Assembly (NCBI GenBank): GCA_023525975.1
Contig: CM042038.1
Coordinates: 9,239,272-9,303,271, forward strand
Source of the DNA: Smallanthus sonchifolius
Lineage: Eukaryota > Streptophyta > Magnoliopsida > Asterales > Asteraceae
Direction: 5' to 3'
Length of the DNA stretch: 64,000 nt
In this document: positions 44,306 through 55,595 of the stretch, piece by piece
How the letters are laid out: each line of letters starts with the position of its first letter
How positions within the stretch are numbered: position 1 is the stretch's first letter
Notes under the pieces: generated by a model
Seen by the model: only the letters and a program-made list of their open reading frames with translations
Database searches by the model: none
Told to the model about the DNA's origin: nothing
Position numbers and translations under genes: made by a program

Positions 44306-46914
44306 TCATGCAGTCCTGGGTATTCCGAGCCTCTTACGGAAGTCCTCCTCCATACGGGGAAGTCCATCGCGTAATTTGATAGTTGGCTCCCAATCGAGCA
44401 CCTCCTTTGCCTTGGTTATCACTGGCTTTCTTTGACGAGGATCATCAGGTGTGTTTTCCACATGTATTATTTTCACTTCCGGGTTTATAAGCTGCCACGT
44501 GTCATATTCATATCATATTTATTATATTAGTTACCAAACTGAAGGGCATTTTGGACATTTCACAAAGCAGGAATAAAAAAACCTTCAGAACTCACCTCTT
44601 TGACATTCTCTGCAAGTTCAAGCATGGTGAATTCACCTGCGTGAAAATAAAACATAGAATTAGTCATCCGATATAACTATATCGTTACTAAAACCAGCAA
44701 GAGAAATTTACATAAAAATATATGCATACGGTAACACTGACCTGGATTTCCGAGGTTGATTGGTCCTGTATTGTTTCCTTCCATAAGCCGAATAAGGCCA
44801 TCAACCTGATAAACAAGGGTCAGGACACACACTAAATAAACTGAAGGTAGGCAGGTAGCCAACGAACAAGAAATTTAATAATCTTAGATTTACCATGTCA
44901 GAGACATAACAAAAGCTTCGAGTCTGAGTTCCAGGTGATTGGACAGTTAAAGGCTCATTGCTGCATTAGACCCGTCATAAGTAACCAATGACCAACAATT
45001 GAGTAATAATTATAAACAGAAATTATTTTCAATTATTACAAAACTAGTGTTGTATAAGCAAGTTATACCGGATAGCTTGAGCTATGAAATTGCTGACCAC
45101 ACGACCATCATCAATGTTCATTCTAGGTCCATATGTATTGAAGATCCTAGCAATTCTTATTTCTGTTAAAAATACCAATTAGAATATATAAAACTTGATT
45201 AGCAAAATAATAATAATTTTGAACATTGATGTACACTATATACACCTATTCCGTGCTGTCTGTGATAGTCAAACATCAATGTCTCAGCTACTCGCTTTCC
45301 TTCATCGTAACAGCTCCTAACTCCTGCAATTCACACAAATGCCATTAACAAATATTCTACTTATAAGGGCATTGGGTATGGTTAGGTTAGTGATTGTGAG
45401 CCAAAAGTTGTTGCCACGTAAACGCCACCTCACTCACTCACTCCCCTCTCACTAGTGAGGGGTATAGTTAATGAGTGTGAGTGCTCAGGGGAGGGGGGGG
45501 AGCAGTGTTCCCGTGAGCGTGAGCCACGGTGGCTCTCACAGCACCCCCTCTCAAGGACCATACCAACCGCCCTAATAATAAAAGAAAGAAACAAATGGTC
45601 TACCAATAGGGTTGACATTTCCCCAATAGCTCTCATCCTGAGGATGCACAAGAGGATCTCCATAAACCTCTGAAGTTGAAGTCAGCAGAATTCTGTAGGT
45701 AAAGGAACAACAGTTAGTTAAGTATGGAATATTGCAACAAAATAGACCAGGAAGGTTTCAATTTTCAAACCTTGCTCCAACTCGCTTGGCAAGTCCCAAC
45801 ATGTTCAAAGTTCCAATCACATTTGTCTTGATTGTCTGTTTGATATTAATATATAAAATGAAGAAGATAAAGCAAAATGAAAAACAGAAAAGAAAAGAGG
45901 AAAAAAAGTAAGACGATAGTAACTGAACTTTAATTACCTTGACAGGATTATATTTGTAGAAAATTGGGGAAGCAGGACAAGCAAGATGGTAGATTTGATC
46001 CACCTCAACCAACAATGGCTCTGTGACATCTGCATCCCCAAGAAAGTAAATGAAGTTAAGGCAGACAGAATGTGAAGGTTGTGTTATTTAGCCTTAACGA
46101 CATTCGGCTTGAAAAGAATTTTTTTATCCTAGTAAATATGACAACAAACTTGTTGGTAAATATATGAATAAATTAATTCAAGCAATTCTGTAACAGACTA
46201 AGATTGCATTATGAATACATACAAGTCTAGTGGCATCAAACAAAATGATATATTATTACTACACAATATGACTCTAAGCTTGTGGGAACATAATAAATGG
46301 TTATACAAGGATGAAAGGACCACATACCATGACGAATAAGCTCAAATCTTGGGTGACCAATCCATTGTTTTAGATTATCTTTCGATCCTGTGAAGAAATT
46401 AACTACAACCACCACCTACAAAAAATAGCAAGATACCTTAAAACACATATACAATGTCATAATGCAGATCCTCTTGACCTCAAATGCATCCTTCAAATCA
46501 CAAAACACGAATTTAATTCCATCTTAACACTTCAAAAGAAACGTGTACCTCGTTCTTTTCATTCTCCATCAATCTGTCTACCAGGTGAGAGCCAATGAAA
46601 CCAGCTCCTCCAGTAACTAGTATCCTCATGTTCGCCTATAAATGCCAACCGAAAAACATATATATTACAAACAAACATCATGATTTTCCCCACCCTCTGC
46701 ATAAAATGATCAACTCTCATTCTTTCCAATACATAATCCATCCAACTTATAACCAAATTAACCAGTAAAATATGAATCAAATAGCAAGATCTTTCCCAAT
46801 TTTCAATCAATTTCAACAGTAGACCTGAAAAAACTTAGCAGTACGCAAAGGGGACGGATTCGGAGGCGGTCTGGTAGTAGCACCGTTTGCTCCAGTAGCA
46901 CCTTGAGTAGCCAT
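44306..46914 (-). CDS. UXS: UDP-glucuronate decarboxylase (UDP-xylose synthase), cytosolic type
   Basis: Twelve minus-strand exons: 46825-46914, 46549-46635, 46328-46415, 45938-46029, 45771-45835, 45604-45692, 45246-45323, 45069-45162, 44894-44960, 44742-44805, 44596-44636 and 44306-44491. Sum 1041 bases, 346 residues, phases all consistent. It converts UDP-glucuronate to UDP-xylose with bound NAD+. The short N-terminus without a membrane anchor marks the cytosolic UXS3/5/6 type. Seen: Rossmann motif TGGAGFIGSHL (Gly39/42/45), TSTSEVYGDP (145-154), catalytic Tyr176 and Lys180 in SCYDEGKR, RIFNTYGPRMNIDDGRVV, RSFCYVSDMVDGLIRL. Odd point: strand 2 ends VVVVVNFFTGS where VVVADNYFTGS-like sequence is usual. 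The Asp that normally holds the NAD adenosine ribose is therefore Val64 (GTT for GAT). All else looks functional. Confidence 0.95.
45367..45572. mobile_element. Tourist-like MITE in UXS intron 6
   Basis: Terminal repeats GGGCATTGGGTATGGT and (inverted right end) GGGCGGTTGGTATGGT match at about 13 of 16 positions. A TAA lies on each side (45364-45366 and 45573-45575), the PIF/Harbinger signature. The interior is unusually GC-rich (G-run near 45490, CACGGTGGCTCTCAC). It sits wholly within the intron between exons 6 and 7 and does not touch the splice sites. Confidence 0.7.
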
Positions 46915-47364
46915 ACTCTTCAGATCACTTCTTCACAATATCTAACAAATTCAGAAACTAATCAAAACGCTTCCAATTACATCTACAAAAATTCAACAGA
47001 AATCATACTAACTTATAAGATCAAATCTCCGATTCAGAATACCTAATTTTACTTCTTCAATTTGAACTAAAACCCTAAGCCTTTCTTCAAACAGTGTGAT
47101 GAACTCCAAAATGCTACAACTTCCGATTAAATAGCCGATCAAACACATCCGATAAACATTATTAAAATTATGCTACAAACTGATGATGAATCGTCAAAAT
47201 TACGAAAAATTATTACAGATCAACGAAAGCTAAATAGTAACCAACTGTTGAAGCATCATTTACACCAAACATTTTACAGATCTGAATCCGATCAATCACT
47301 AATAATCAAAATTAACAAATTGAACTACGAATTCATGTAGAAAGCTCAAGAATTATAAACTTAC

Positions 47365-47424
47365 CTGAGATTTTCACCGATTTTTTTTTCTCAAAATCGT
47401 GAGATGTTCGTCGAGCTTTATATA
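47365..47424 (-). promoter_or_regulatory. UXS core promoter and first 5' UTR exon
   Basis: TATATAAA on the minus strand at 47417-47424, then at 47365 a good splice donor (ATCTCAG|GTAAG). This suggests a short non-coding first exon and a 5' UTR intron reaching to just above the start codon at 46914. Such leader introns are common in plant housekeeping genes. Confidence 0.5.
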
Positions 47425-48023
47425 CACATGCATTTGTAAATGTAGATCCGATGTAGAGAGTTTTAGGCTACGTGATGGTCCACGGTAGATGTGAAAGGAG
47501 AGACGTCGATTAAGCATTGATAACGGGCCCACTGATTTTAAACACGCGATCGGTCTGAATGTAGAAAAATAAGTATCTATCTGCCACGTCAGAGGATGGT
47601 CACGTATTTCTCAACGATCACGCAATCGTTAAAATCGTGAAGGAGTCGTCAACTACACGTTTGTTGCACATCGACCTAATTTCCAAAATTTGTACTGAAT
47701 AATATGTAGAAATTGAATTACGTGGAAATCTTATCTTCTTATGATTTTTTAGCAGGGCGGTCCTGAGATTTCTTAAAATGTTTTGGGCCGGAGATTCCTC
47801 GCTAAAAAAAAAACTGTCAACGATCAAATCTATCTTTTGTTAACCAACAAGACCGAAGAACACAGCAGAAACTAATTGAAAATAATACTTCAATCTCACA
47901 AAAGAATGTCCAGAAACACTATACTATCTAGAACATAAAATCACTCAATCTCTTGTAGATTATCAACACGATAATTTGTATACTCGACTAACCAATACAA
48001 GAACAATATGAAGGTAAACCCTA
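47425..48023. other. UXS upstream region
   Basis: GC is higher near the promoter; no other gene is recognised. GCCACGTCAG at about 47582 is an ACGT-core motif that could be a bZIP site. Confidence 0.4.
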
Positions 48024-48031
48024 ATTACAGG

Positions 48032-48248
48032 CAGGGGCGGACGTGAAGCCGGAGGGGTGCACAGGAACCCCCCGAGTTTTGAAATTTTAGTGTGACGGTA
48101 GGTAAAAAAACTGGGGTGAACCCCCTAAAATACCCTACGGTGAACCCCCTTACAAAGTTTCACAGTAAACGTAGTGGTTTAGACCCTATGAAATTGGGGC
48201 ATCTAAAAACAGTGAACCCCTTGGAAAAAATTCCTGGATCCGTCACTG
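48032..48248. mobile_element. hAT-type MITE, 217 bp, exact 8-bp target duplication
   Basis: Starts CAGGGGCGGA and ends TCCGTCACTG (inverted CAGTGACGGA). Flanked by ATTACAGG at 48024-48031 and again at 48249-48256, an exact 8-bp duplication as left by hAT transposases. The open frame across it is incidental. Confidence 0.85.
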
Positions 48249-48256
48249 ATTACAGG

Positions 48257-49358
48257 GAGAGAAAAACAGATGAACGATCACACAAATATCTTGGAAATCG
48301 AATCCTAATATCCCAAACTCAAAGCTTTTATAAGCTCCACACAGAAACTGGGTCAACCCTCCTTTGATATAACCCGCGTGTTCCCAAGAGAACAAACAGG
48401 TCTTCGGATCTTCTACTGGATCATGTCAACAACTACATCTTATTCTCCTTTAGTCCAAGATCCAGTAAGCCCATATTCCAAGCTTTAGTTCGGCCCATAG
48501 AGCCCACACAAAATCCAATATACACAAGCAAATAATATAGGAACGTTAGCAAAAATGTCAAGTTATACAATTGACAAGAATGTAGATAAATACTATGATT
48601 ATCACCTCATTTAACAAAAACAGTCATGAGGGATAGAGAAAGTCAATGACATAGAGGGTTGAGCAAGTTGCTAACGAGCCCTTTAATAGTCTCGGTTACA
48701 ACCGTGGCTTTATCGAATCCATGATTATCAATGAAGAATCTTGGTTAAGTAGCAGTCGAAGACAAATGGAAAAGGAAAGAATGTGCAAATGGAACCCAAT
48801 TACCTTAGTGTTCAATCTCCAAGTATCAATGTCGTAGGATCACTATAAAAAACACCAATTGAATCAAAGCCATTCTTTACCATTGAGTAAACCACTTCTG
48901 TCGCCGCTAATTAGGGAAAATAAAGCATTGGGTTAAGAAAAAAAATAGATATCGACTGTTTTCATATGACCTTCGATAATACGATGAGTTGGTGGGAAGC
49001 TAAAGAATATGAATTAACCGAGGGTGGATGGTATTTGGGGTTTTTGTTTTTTGTGTTTTTTTTAACTAAAGGGCATAACAATCATTTTATATTAGTTTAG
49101 CAATTTTAACATACATGTTACGGGTCAAACGGGGACCAAACCCTTCATTTCTGAAGAAAAAAAAGGACAAAACTATAATACAGTCTTTTATCGCATGAGC
49201 CATTATGTGATTACACATAATACTAAAGAAACTACTTGTCGACTCTCATCACATTTTTTTTACGATGTAAATGATGACATAATCTTTTAGTTTTTAATTA
49301 AAGAGAGGAAACAGCAATAGATTATAAAATATTTACATTCTGAAACAAAATCACCAAT
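48257..49358. other. Intergenic DNA, nothing recognised
   Basis: No supported gene, RNA or element boundary. Confidence 0.5.
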
Positions 49359-49430
49359 GTGGCTGTAGTTTAGTGGTAAGAATTCCACGTTGTGGCCGTG
49401 GAGACCTGGGCTCGAATCCCAGCAGCCACA
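49359..49430 (+). tRNA. tRNA-His (GTG anticodon)
   Basis: A complete cloverleaf: acceptor GTGGCTG/CAGCCAC with A73; D arm; anticodon stem CCACG/CGTGG around TTGTGGC (GTG at 34-36); T arm with the TCGAATC loop. It matches the plant nuclear tRNA-His pattern, with G-1 to be added after transcription. A T-rich stretch follows at 49432-49446 for termination. Confidence 0.95.
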
Positions 49431-49619
49431 TTTTATTAATTTTTTGTGTTTCTAAAAGGGTTGTTTACATTTTAAGCCACAAGCATGGGTATATAGGTAA
49501 TTTCACGTTAATTGCAGATAATTTTCAAATGAGTTGGTTATTTACTTTTTTGTTTCTTTTTCTAGAAAGGATGGTTTACATTTTAACTTTTTAAGACACA
49601 AGCATGAATATATAAGTAT

Positions 49620-50038
49620 CTAGCTTAGACCCCGTGTAATACACAATGTGTTAAAAATATTAACACATAAATTTCTCAAATTTTATTTATTTATTTTATA
49701 GGTGTAAAAATGTATTATTATACATGTAATAAGGATAAAAAAAATTAAAATATGTAAAAAATAATATATAACTGGGTTTCGAAAATACGTCAATTATTAT
49801 TTAATATAATTTCACTTTCATTTACTATTTGATTGAAAATAAAAATCAAATAATTAGTTTTCAAAGTTTTTAATAATAAAGAATAATTTAAAATAAATGT
49901 GTTTTATTAGTATAATTAGTAATTTATTAAAACATATGGATGGATTTAATAAGAGAGAGAATCGAAAAAAATATGATGAGATTGAATATAATGACGACAC
50001 GTGTCATACAAAAACTTTTATTTATTATATAGTATAGA
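49620..50038 (-). mobile_element. Non-autonomous Helitron, 419 bp
   Basis: On the minus strand it starts TCTATACTATATAATAAATA, has TGACACGTGTCGTC near the head, and ends TTACACGGGGTCTAAGCTAG, identical to the end of the copy at 9322-9831. The next base is A rather than T, a small departure from the rule. Confidence 0.7.
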
Positions 50039-50117
50039 TTTCACGTTAGTTATAAATTAATTTTAAAATGGGAATTAATTTTAAAATGGGTTAAAAATTT
50101 TCGCTTAATAAATTACA

Positions 50118-50719
50118 GAGTAAACTGCCATTTTCGTCCCTGTGGTTTGGTCAAAATTGCCACTTTCATCCAATAGTTTGTTTTTTTGTATCTGGGTCCT
50201 CGTGGTTTTAAAATATTGCCATTTTCATCCTCGTGGTTTTAAAATATTGCCACTTTCATCCAGTCAGCTAACACCGTCCGTTTTTCTCAATTAAATGAGG
50301 GGTATTTCAGTCCTTTTACATATTTGTTTTATTTCTTCATCTTTTTTACTCTCACTTTTTAATCATAGAAACAAGCGACGGAGGTGTTCCAGTGGTGCTC
50401 GTCAGAAACTGGTCAGAAAAAGAGGAAGAAGGCCAGCAGGTGGATGATTAAATTAGAGGTTAAATTGGGGATGATTAAAAAGTGAGAGTAAAAAAGATGA
50501 AAAAATAAAACAAATAAGTAAAAGGACTGAAATACCCCTCATTTAACTGAGAAAAACGGACGGTGTTAGCTGACTGGATGAAAGTGGCAATATTTTAAAA
50601 CCACAAGGATGAAAATGGCAATATTTTAAAACCACGAGGACCCAGATACAAAAAAACAAACTATTGGATGAAAGTGGCAATTTTGACCAAACCACAGGGA
50701 CGAAAATGGCAGTTTACTC
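50118..50719. mobile_element. Young MULE-type fold-back element, 602 bp, exact 9-bp duplication
   Basis: Inverted arms of about 245 bases (50118-50362 and about 50475-50719) start GAGTAAACTGCCATTTTCG and differ at only about four places. TAAATTACA flanks it on both sides (50109-50117, 50720-50728), an exact 9-bp Mutator-type duplication. The roughly 110-base centre is non-coding. The open frame at 50664-50849 is incidental. Confidence 0.9.
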
Positions 50720-50728
50720 TAAATTACA

Positions 50729-51227
50729 GGAAGTGGGTAGAAAAACCAAATATATTATAATAATTGAGATAGTTATAGTTTGGTTATGTTTTAATTGTAA
50801 CCGAGTTTTATTGTTTGGTATTTTGGTACGTGTAGAAATAACCTTATAATGTAGATAATATAACCGAACCATCAATTAAAACCAATCTTATACGGGGCCG
50901 GTTATTGTATAAAAGGTTTTAGCGTACGAAGACACCAGCATGCGACACGTGTTCAGTGAGTAAGAGGAAAATCCGCTCGCTTCATAATAATAACGCATGT
51001 TTTATAAATACTTACGCATGTTTTATAATAGTGCATGTTTAAAATGATAATTACGTATGTTTTATACTAACGCACCACCATAATCGCGCATGTTTTAAGG
51101 AATTAGAATATGCAGAAACTGGAAATAATTTCCATCAAAATTAATAATGTGTTTGATTAGTAAGTTTTATATACGGGTTAGAATGTTCGAGTATCCAAAT
51201 CAGATGAATAAATTGGTGGTTTGTAGT
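50729..51227. repeat. Intergenic DNA with repeated CGCATGTTTTA
   Basis: CGCATGTTTTA or close variants recur at about 50993, 51013, 51032, 51053 and 51089 within 100 bases. No gene is recognised. Confidence 0.5.
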
Positions 51228-52738
51228 TGATGTAGTGCAAAGCACACATCTTTATTCCTAGGTTTTAAAGTCGTTTTACTTAGTTTTAATTTGTTTTGAG
51301 TCGTTTTTGTTATGTATTGAGTCTACTCTATATTCTCAGGTGCTCATGATGATTACGAGTGAAAACCCGAAGAAACCGAGCACGAGAATGAAGACCGAAG
51401 TTTAAAAGTGAAAAAAATGAGAAAGTTCAAGTCTTCGTGGTACGCAAAGACCAGAAGGAAATGTTTCGCGGTATGCGAAGATCCCAGAATTCGGGCGCGA
51501 CTATTTTGATTCTCGCGATACGCGAGAAACCATGCATCGTCTCTCGCGGTACGCGAGAGACCCGTATTCTGATAAAAAAAACCCTAATTTTTATTTTAAT
51601 AGTTTTGTAATCCCATAATCAAGGGAGTTCGCATTCTAGTCGTTCAGAGAAGAGTTGAAGGCAATTTTGGGAGTTGGGAGAAGAATTGAATCTAAAGATT
51701 AAAGCTTTGGACTCCGGGCCTAGTTTGTTAGATTAACTTGTTCGGTTTTCCAAGATTGAATCTTTGTGTTTGTTTTCTGTGATTGAACCCATGATTATGT
51801 TTTTACTTCTGTGTTTGGTTGTTTTAGACATGATCCTAGGCTAAACTCATATACTGCCTAGGTCAATTGATGAATGCTTGTTAAAGTCTTGATTTTTACT
51901 GGTTTTGGATTCGTATGATGATTTTATGATTTTGTAAAAGATTTTAGTTTGATAATTATGATGAATATGCATGCTTGAATCTGATTGTGTGATTGATTAT
52001 TGATTTCTTGCGTTGACTGTGGTTGTCTGCCAGTTTGATTAGCGTATCGTGATCACAGATCTTAGGGTTTGTGATTTCGGTGGTTTGCTAGACGTAGTGA
52101 CCATAGAGATTGTATTTAATTTCTGATTTGAATTGAGTGTTCTTCCTAGTTCAATATCTGAGAGGTGAGAATTAGTCGGTTAGTCTTCGTCATTAGGAAT
52201 CCGAGTGTCAACTGTCTGAGAGGAAGTTGATTTAGGTGTCTAGTGATTGTTGCTATTTTGAATCATAGTTGTTATCTTAGGATTACCCCGTGCATTCCTC
52301 GAATGTATTGTGGGTGGTGAGACTGAGAGGTAATCCATTCAGTAGGTTGTCTTTAGCAATTATCCTTAGAAACCCAGATCCATCATAGTTTCTATAACCG
52401 GTAAGTAGTATTCCGACCTAGGTGGTATTCTTCCTATTCCGGGTATTTTTCTTAGTTCTTGTCTTGATAACTAGAGTCGTCCTTAGTTTATTGCATTTTT
52501 TAGTGATAACCTTTAGTGTAGTAAACCCCCAACCAAATCATTTTTAAGTCCAAGTCAGAGTCTAGTTTTGTTATTCAGTGTCTCTAGGGTTCGATAATCC
52601 GGTTTACCATTAAGCTGTGCTACACTCGATATGTTCACTTGCCTCTCAATGCGGTTTAGTTAGAGGGTATTCATTTTATTACTTAGGAGTCTAGGTTAGG
52701 TTTTAGTAGATTTTATATAGACCGTCTGGACGACATTA
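51228..52738 (+). mobile_element. Solo LTR, Athila-like, 1.5 kb
   Basis: Begins TGATGTAGTGCAAAGC, parallel to TGATGTATTGCAAAAT at 53811, the LTR that precedes a tRNA-Asp primer-binding site. GTAGT flanks both sides (51223-51227, 52739-52743). The end reads ACGACATTA rather than CA, so the exact 3' border is not secure. It contains palindromic TCTCGCG.TACGCGAGA motifs at about 51515-51560. It has no coding sequence. Confidence 0.6.
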
Positions 52739-52743
52739 GTAGT

Positions 52744-53348
52744 AAGCAATGTTCAAGTATCTAAATCGATTTCCATGTGAATGAAAGATTAAGGAAAAAA
52801 ATATGGAACCCAGAAAAAAAAAAACTGAAATCCATGGTCGAACCCAAACAAATAAATCGAAGATCAAATGTAAAATACAGAAATTGAACTAGGGCAGAAT
52901 GAACGAAAAATTGAAGGTAGCAATGAGTTGCCGAGTTGAACGAAGAATGAACGTATAGAAGATGAAACAAAAATTTTTGGTATACATGTGAGTAGATTAG
53001 GGTTTATAGGTAGAGAGACCAGGGTTGGAGAAAAGAGGGAGATTTACCAACTAAACACCTTATGAATTTTGCAAGGATTCCATTTCAATTCTATTTCCAA
53101 TTCCTTTACAAAATATTACACGAACTAAACGGGCCCTTAGTTGATGGAATTTGATGGAATGTTTTCTAATTCTAGTTTCATCAAAAACCAACCAAACAAG
53201 ATTTTTAACGGAAAATTTTCGAATTCCAATTCATATTCTATTATCTATAATTTAACTAAAATTTATCATTCCATAAAACTTTCTCTCATTTTTAAAACCT
53301 CCCTCGTCCAATTGCTCATCTTTATCTCTATATTTTTTGTTTTATTAT
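52744..53348. other. Intergenic DNA, nothing certain
   Basis: Moderately AT-rich. GGAATTTGATGGAATGTTT and the CATTTCAATTCTATTTCCAA stretch near 53090-53165 look like part of a MITE, but ends were not found. Confidence 0.4.
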
Positions 53349-53701
53349 TTAGTAGGTTAAATCTCGTGTATTACACGGGTTGAATAATTAAAACGTTATA
53401 TACTTGATAATAAAAAAATTTATATTTTTAAAAACCCGTGTTGAATAAACCGGTATATTACATCGGTTGAACTATTTTAAATTAAATAATACGTATCCGT
53501 ATTATATTAAAAGTCTAAAAATAAATTTTTTTAATATCATTATTCAATATGAAAGAGAGATGCGGAGAAATAATGATACAAATTAATCAGAAAGTGCAGA
53601 AAAATAAATATTTAATAGGAGAGTGGCGGGAAAATAAAGATGAGAAGTAACTAGAGAGTGACACGTGTTCCTCATGGTTTTCCTTTATTATATAGTATAG
53701 A
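53349..53701 (-). mobile_element. Non-autonomous Helitron, about 353 bp
   Basis: On the minus strand it starts TCTATACTATATAATAAAGG, with ACACGTGTCACTC nearby, and ends with the CCCGTGTAATACACGAG hairpin followed by ATTTAACCTACTAA. A second hairpin-like piece lies inside near 53430-53465, so the copy may be composite. Confidence 0.6.
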
Positions 53702-53810
53702 TATATAGTATAGATATAGATTAATATTGTTCTTTAAATTTAAATTATTAAAAAAAAAGTGCATTTAATAAGAGATAGATGGGGAAAAACGGTAAAAAAA
53801 GATGTGTACG

Positions 53811-55500
53811 TGATGTATTGCAAAATACATGCATTTTACTGTCAATTTTATTCCCACTTTGTGTTTGTTTTGCTTCAGTTTTCTTCTATAACTGCTTGTA
53901 CTTAATATTTCTATATCTTATGGTTGTTAGGTCACAAAGGAAACGGATATGATTGAAAACGAAGAAGAACGAGTTTCCAGTTCGTGCGAGAGGGCTGTGG
54001 ATAAGAAAGAAGATAGTTTCTGGATTTTTACCCCTGTAGCGTAGCGCGACAGGTATTGGAATTCCCTCGCGCTACGCGAGGATTGAAAAATGTCAGAATT
54101 GCCCTTTTAATGATTGCCCGACTGTTTTGTCTTTTCTGGGGCCCTCGCGCTACGCAAGGAGTGTGCAAGATCCCGTCGCGCTACGTGACGGGTGGTTTTT
54201 CGCAGAAATTGTTTTAAAACCCCAAAAATTAGAAACCCTAGAGGAGACACGAGGAGGAACGAGCCTGGAGCGGCTGGAGGCGACGAAAAGTGACGGAAAA
54301 AGGTGTTTTCAAGAGGAATCAAAGGCTGGGAAGGTATAGGATCGAAGAATCAAAGCATTGGATCAAGGATATCGGGTGTTCATCGTTCGGTTTACCTTGA
54401 TTCTTTGTTTCTCTTTGATTTCTTGTTCTTCCTTTGTTATTAACAGATTATGAATTGTATTTATATGATGTTTCTTGGCTAAACTTTTAGAACTACCTAG
54501 GTTAAGATGATTGCACATGTTTAACATTGGTTTTTGTTGGTTTTTGGAACTTTTGAATGTGAAGGACTCATGATGTAACAAACTTGGTTTTGATCATTGG
54601 ATGTGTATGCGTATTTAGTATTATCAATTAAATGATTTTTCAGTCCTCATGTGCTTTGATGAATGTCTTTCATATAATAGGTGCATGCTAGATCAATTGC
54701 CGTGTGTTTTTGATTATCGGATGGTTTGCTAGACGTAGTATTCCAGAGGAATGAAATTCGTGAATTGGTAAATCTAAATATTCAACCAATCTTAATAGCT
54801 GTGAGGTGAGAGATTGTCGGTTTATCTCGTGTGTCTGATCGCTAGTTTAGAATCTTTGTGAGAAGGTCTGTCTAGTTCGTCGTTCACATCTTGTTTACCG
54901 AGTCCAATAGGAAATTCTTAGTTATCCCTTGCACTTAGGTGTATTGAGACTTTCGCGCTGTGAGGTAGATTGTCTAGCGGATACTTCTTGAGTAGACTGG
55001 ATGACCTGTGAGGGGAACCCGTCCAGCCGGTGGTTTAACGGCTTTTAGGTCTCTTAGTTGACAATCCTTGAGAAGGGTCGAGGGTGCTCTAGGTTCCCTT
55101 TGAGTTTAGTATTTTAAGATCCCGGTATCACATCAGTTCCATTACCGATAGAACCTTCGTCAGACACGTGTAGGATTCGGGCCTAGGTAGTGCTTTCACC
55201 CTATCTGTTTTCGTTCCGTAGTTATTCTCACGCTAGTTTGTTTGTCCTCGTCTTTTCCTTTATTTTCTATAGTTTATTTCTCTCTTAAATAAAAGAAACC
55301 CCCCTTTTTGTAATTAGTTATCCTGCATCTGAGTCAGTATTTCGTTGTACATACAGTGTCCGTAGGTTCGATACTCGGTCTTATCTATCTATTCAGCAAA
55401 CGATCGGTACACTTGCTGTATTGTGCGCGTTAGTTTAGGTTTGTCCGTTTTATTATAAATATTAGAACTTGTAGGTTTTTGCGTATAGTTTGCACCAACA
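53811..55500 (+). mobile_element. 5' LTR of an Athila-like Ty3/Gypsy element
   Basis: Begins TGATGTATTGCAAAAT and ends about ...TTGCACCAACA, just before a primer-binding site matching tRNA-Asp. It is related to the solo LTR at 51228-52738 in its first bases and in having palindromic CTCGCGCTACGCGAG-type motifs about 200-370 bases in. No reading frame of note. The rest of the element is cut off by the chromovirus at 55596 and is not seen in this window. Confidence 0.7.
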
Positions 55501-55509
55501 CCAAGTTTT

Positions 55510-55527
55510 TGGCGCCATTGCCGGGGA
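55510..55527 (+). other. Primer-binding site (tRNA-Asp type)
   Basis: TGGCGCCATTGCCGGGGA differs at one base from the complement of the plant tRNA-Asp 3' end, the usual primer for Athila/Tat elements. The short leader that follows stops at 55595, where the chromovirus LTR begins. Confidence 0.8.
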
Positions 55528-55595
55528 CACTTGGCAATAGCGAAATTGACTTTGATTTTAGGATTTGTGTATATTTTCTTTTATTTGGGTGTTTT

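Noticed and set aside
45430..45673. Overlapping frames within UXS intron 6
   Set aside because: They fall in the GC-rich MITE and intron sequence and interrupt no exon.
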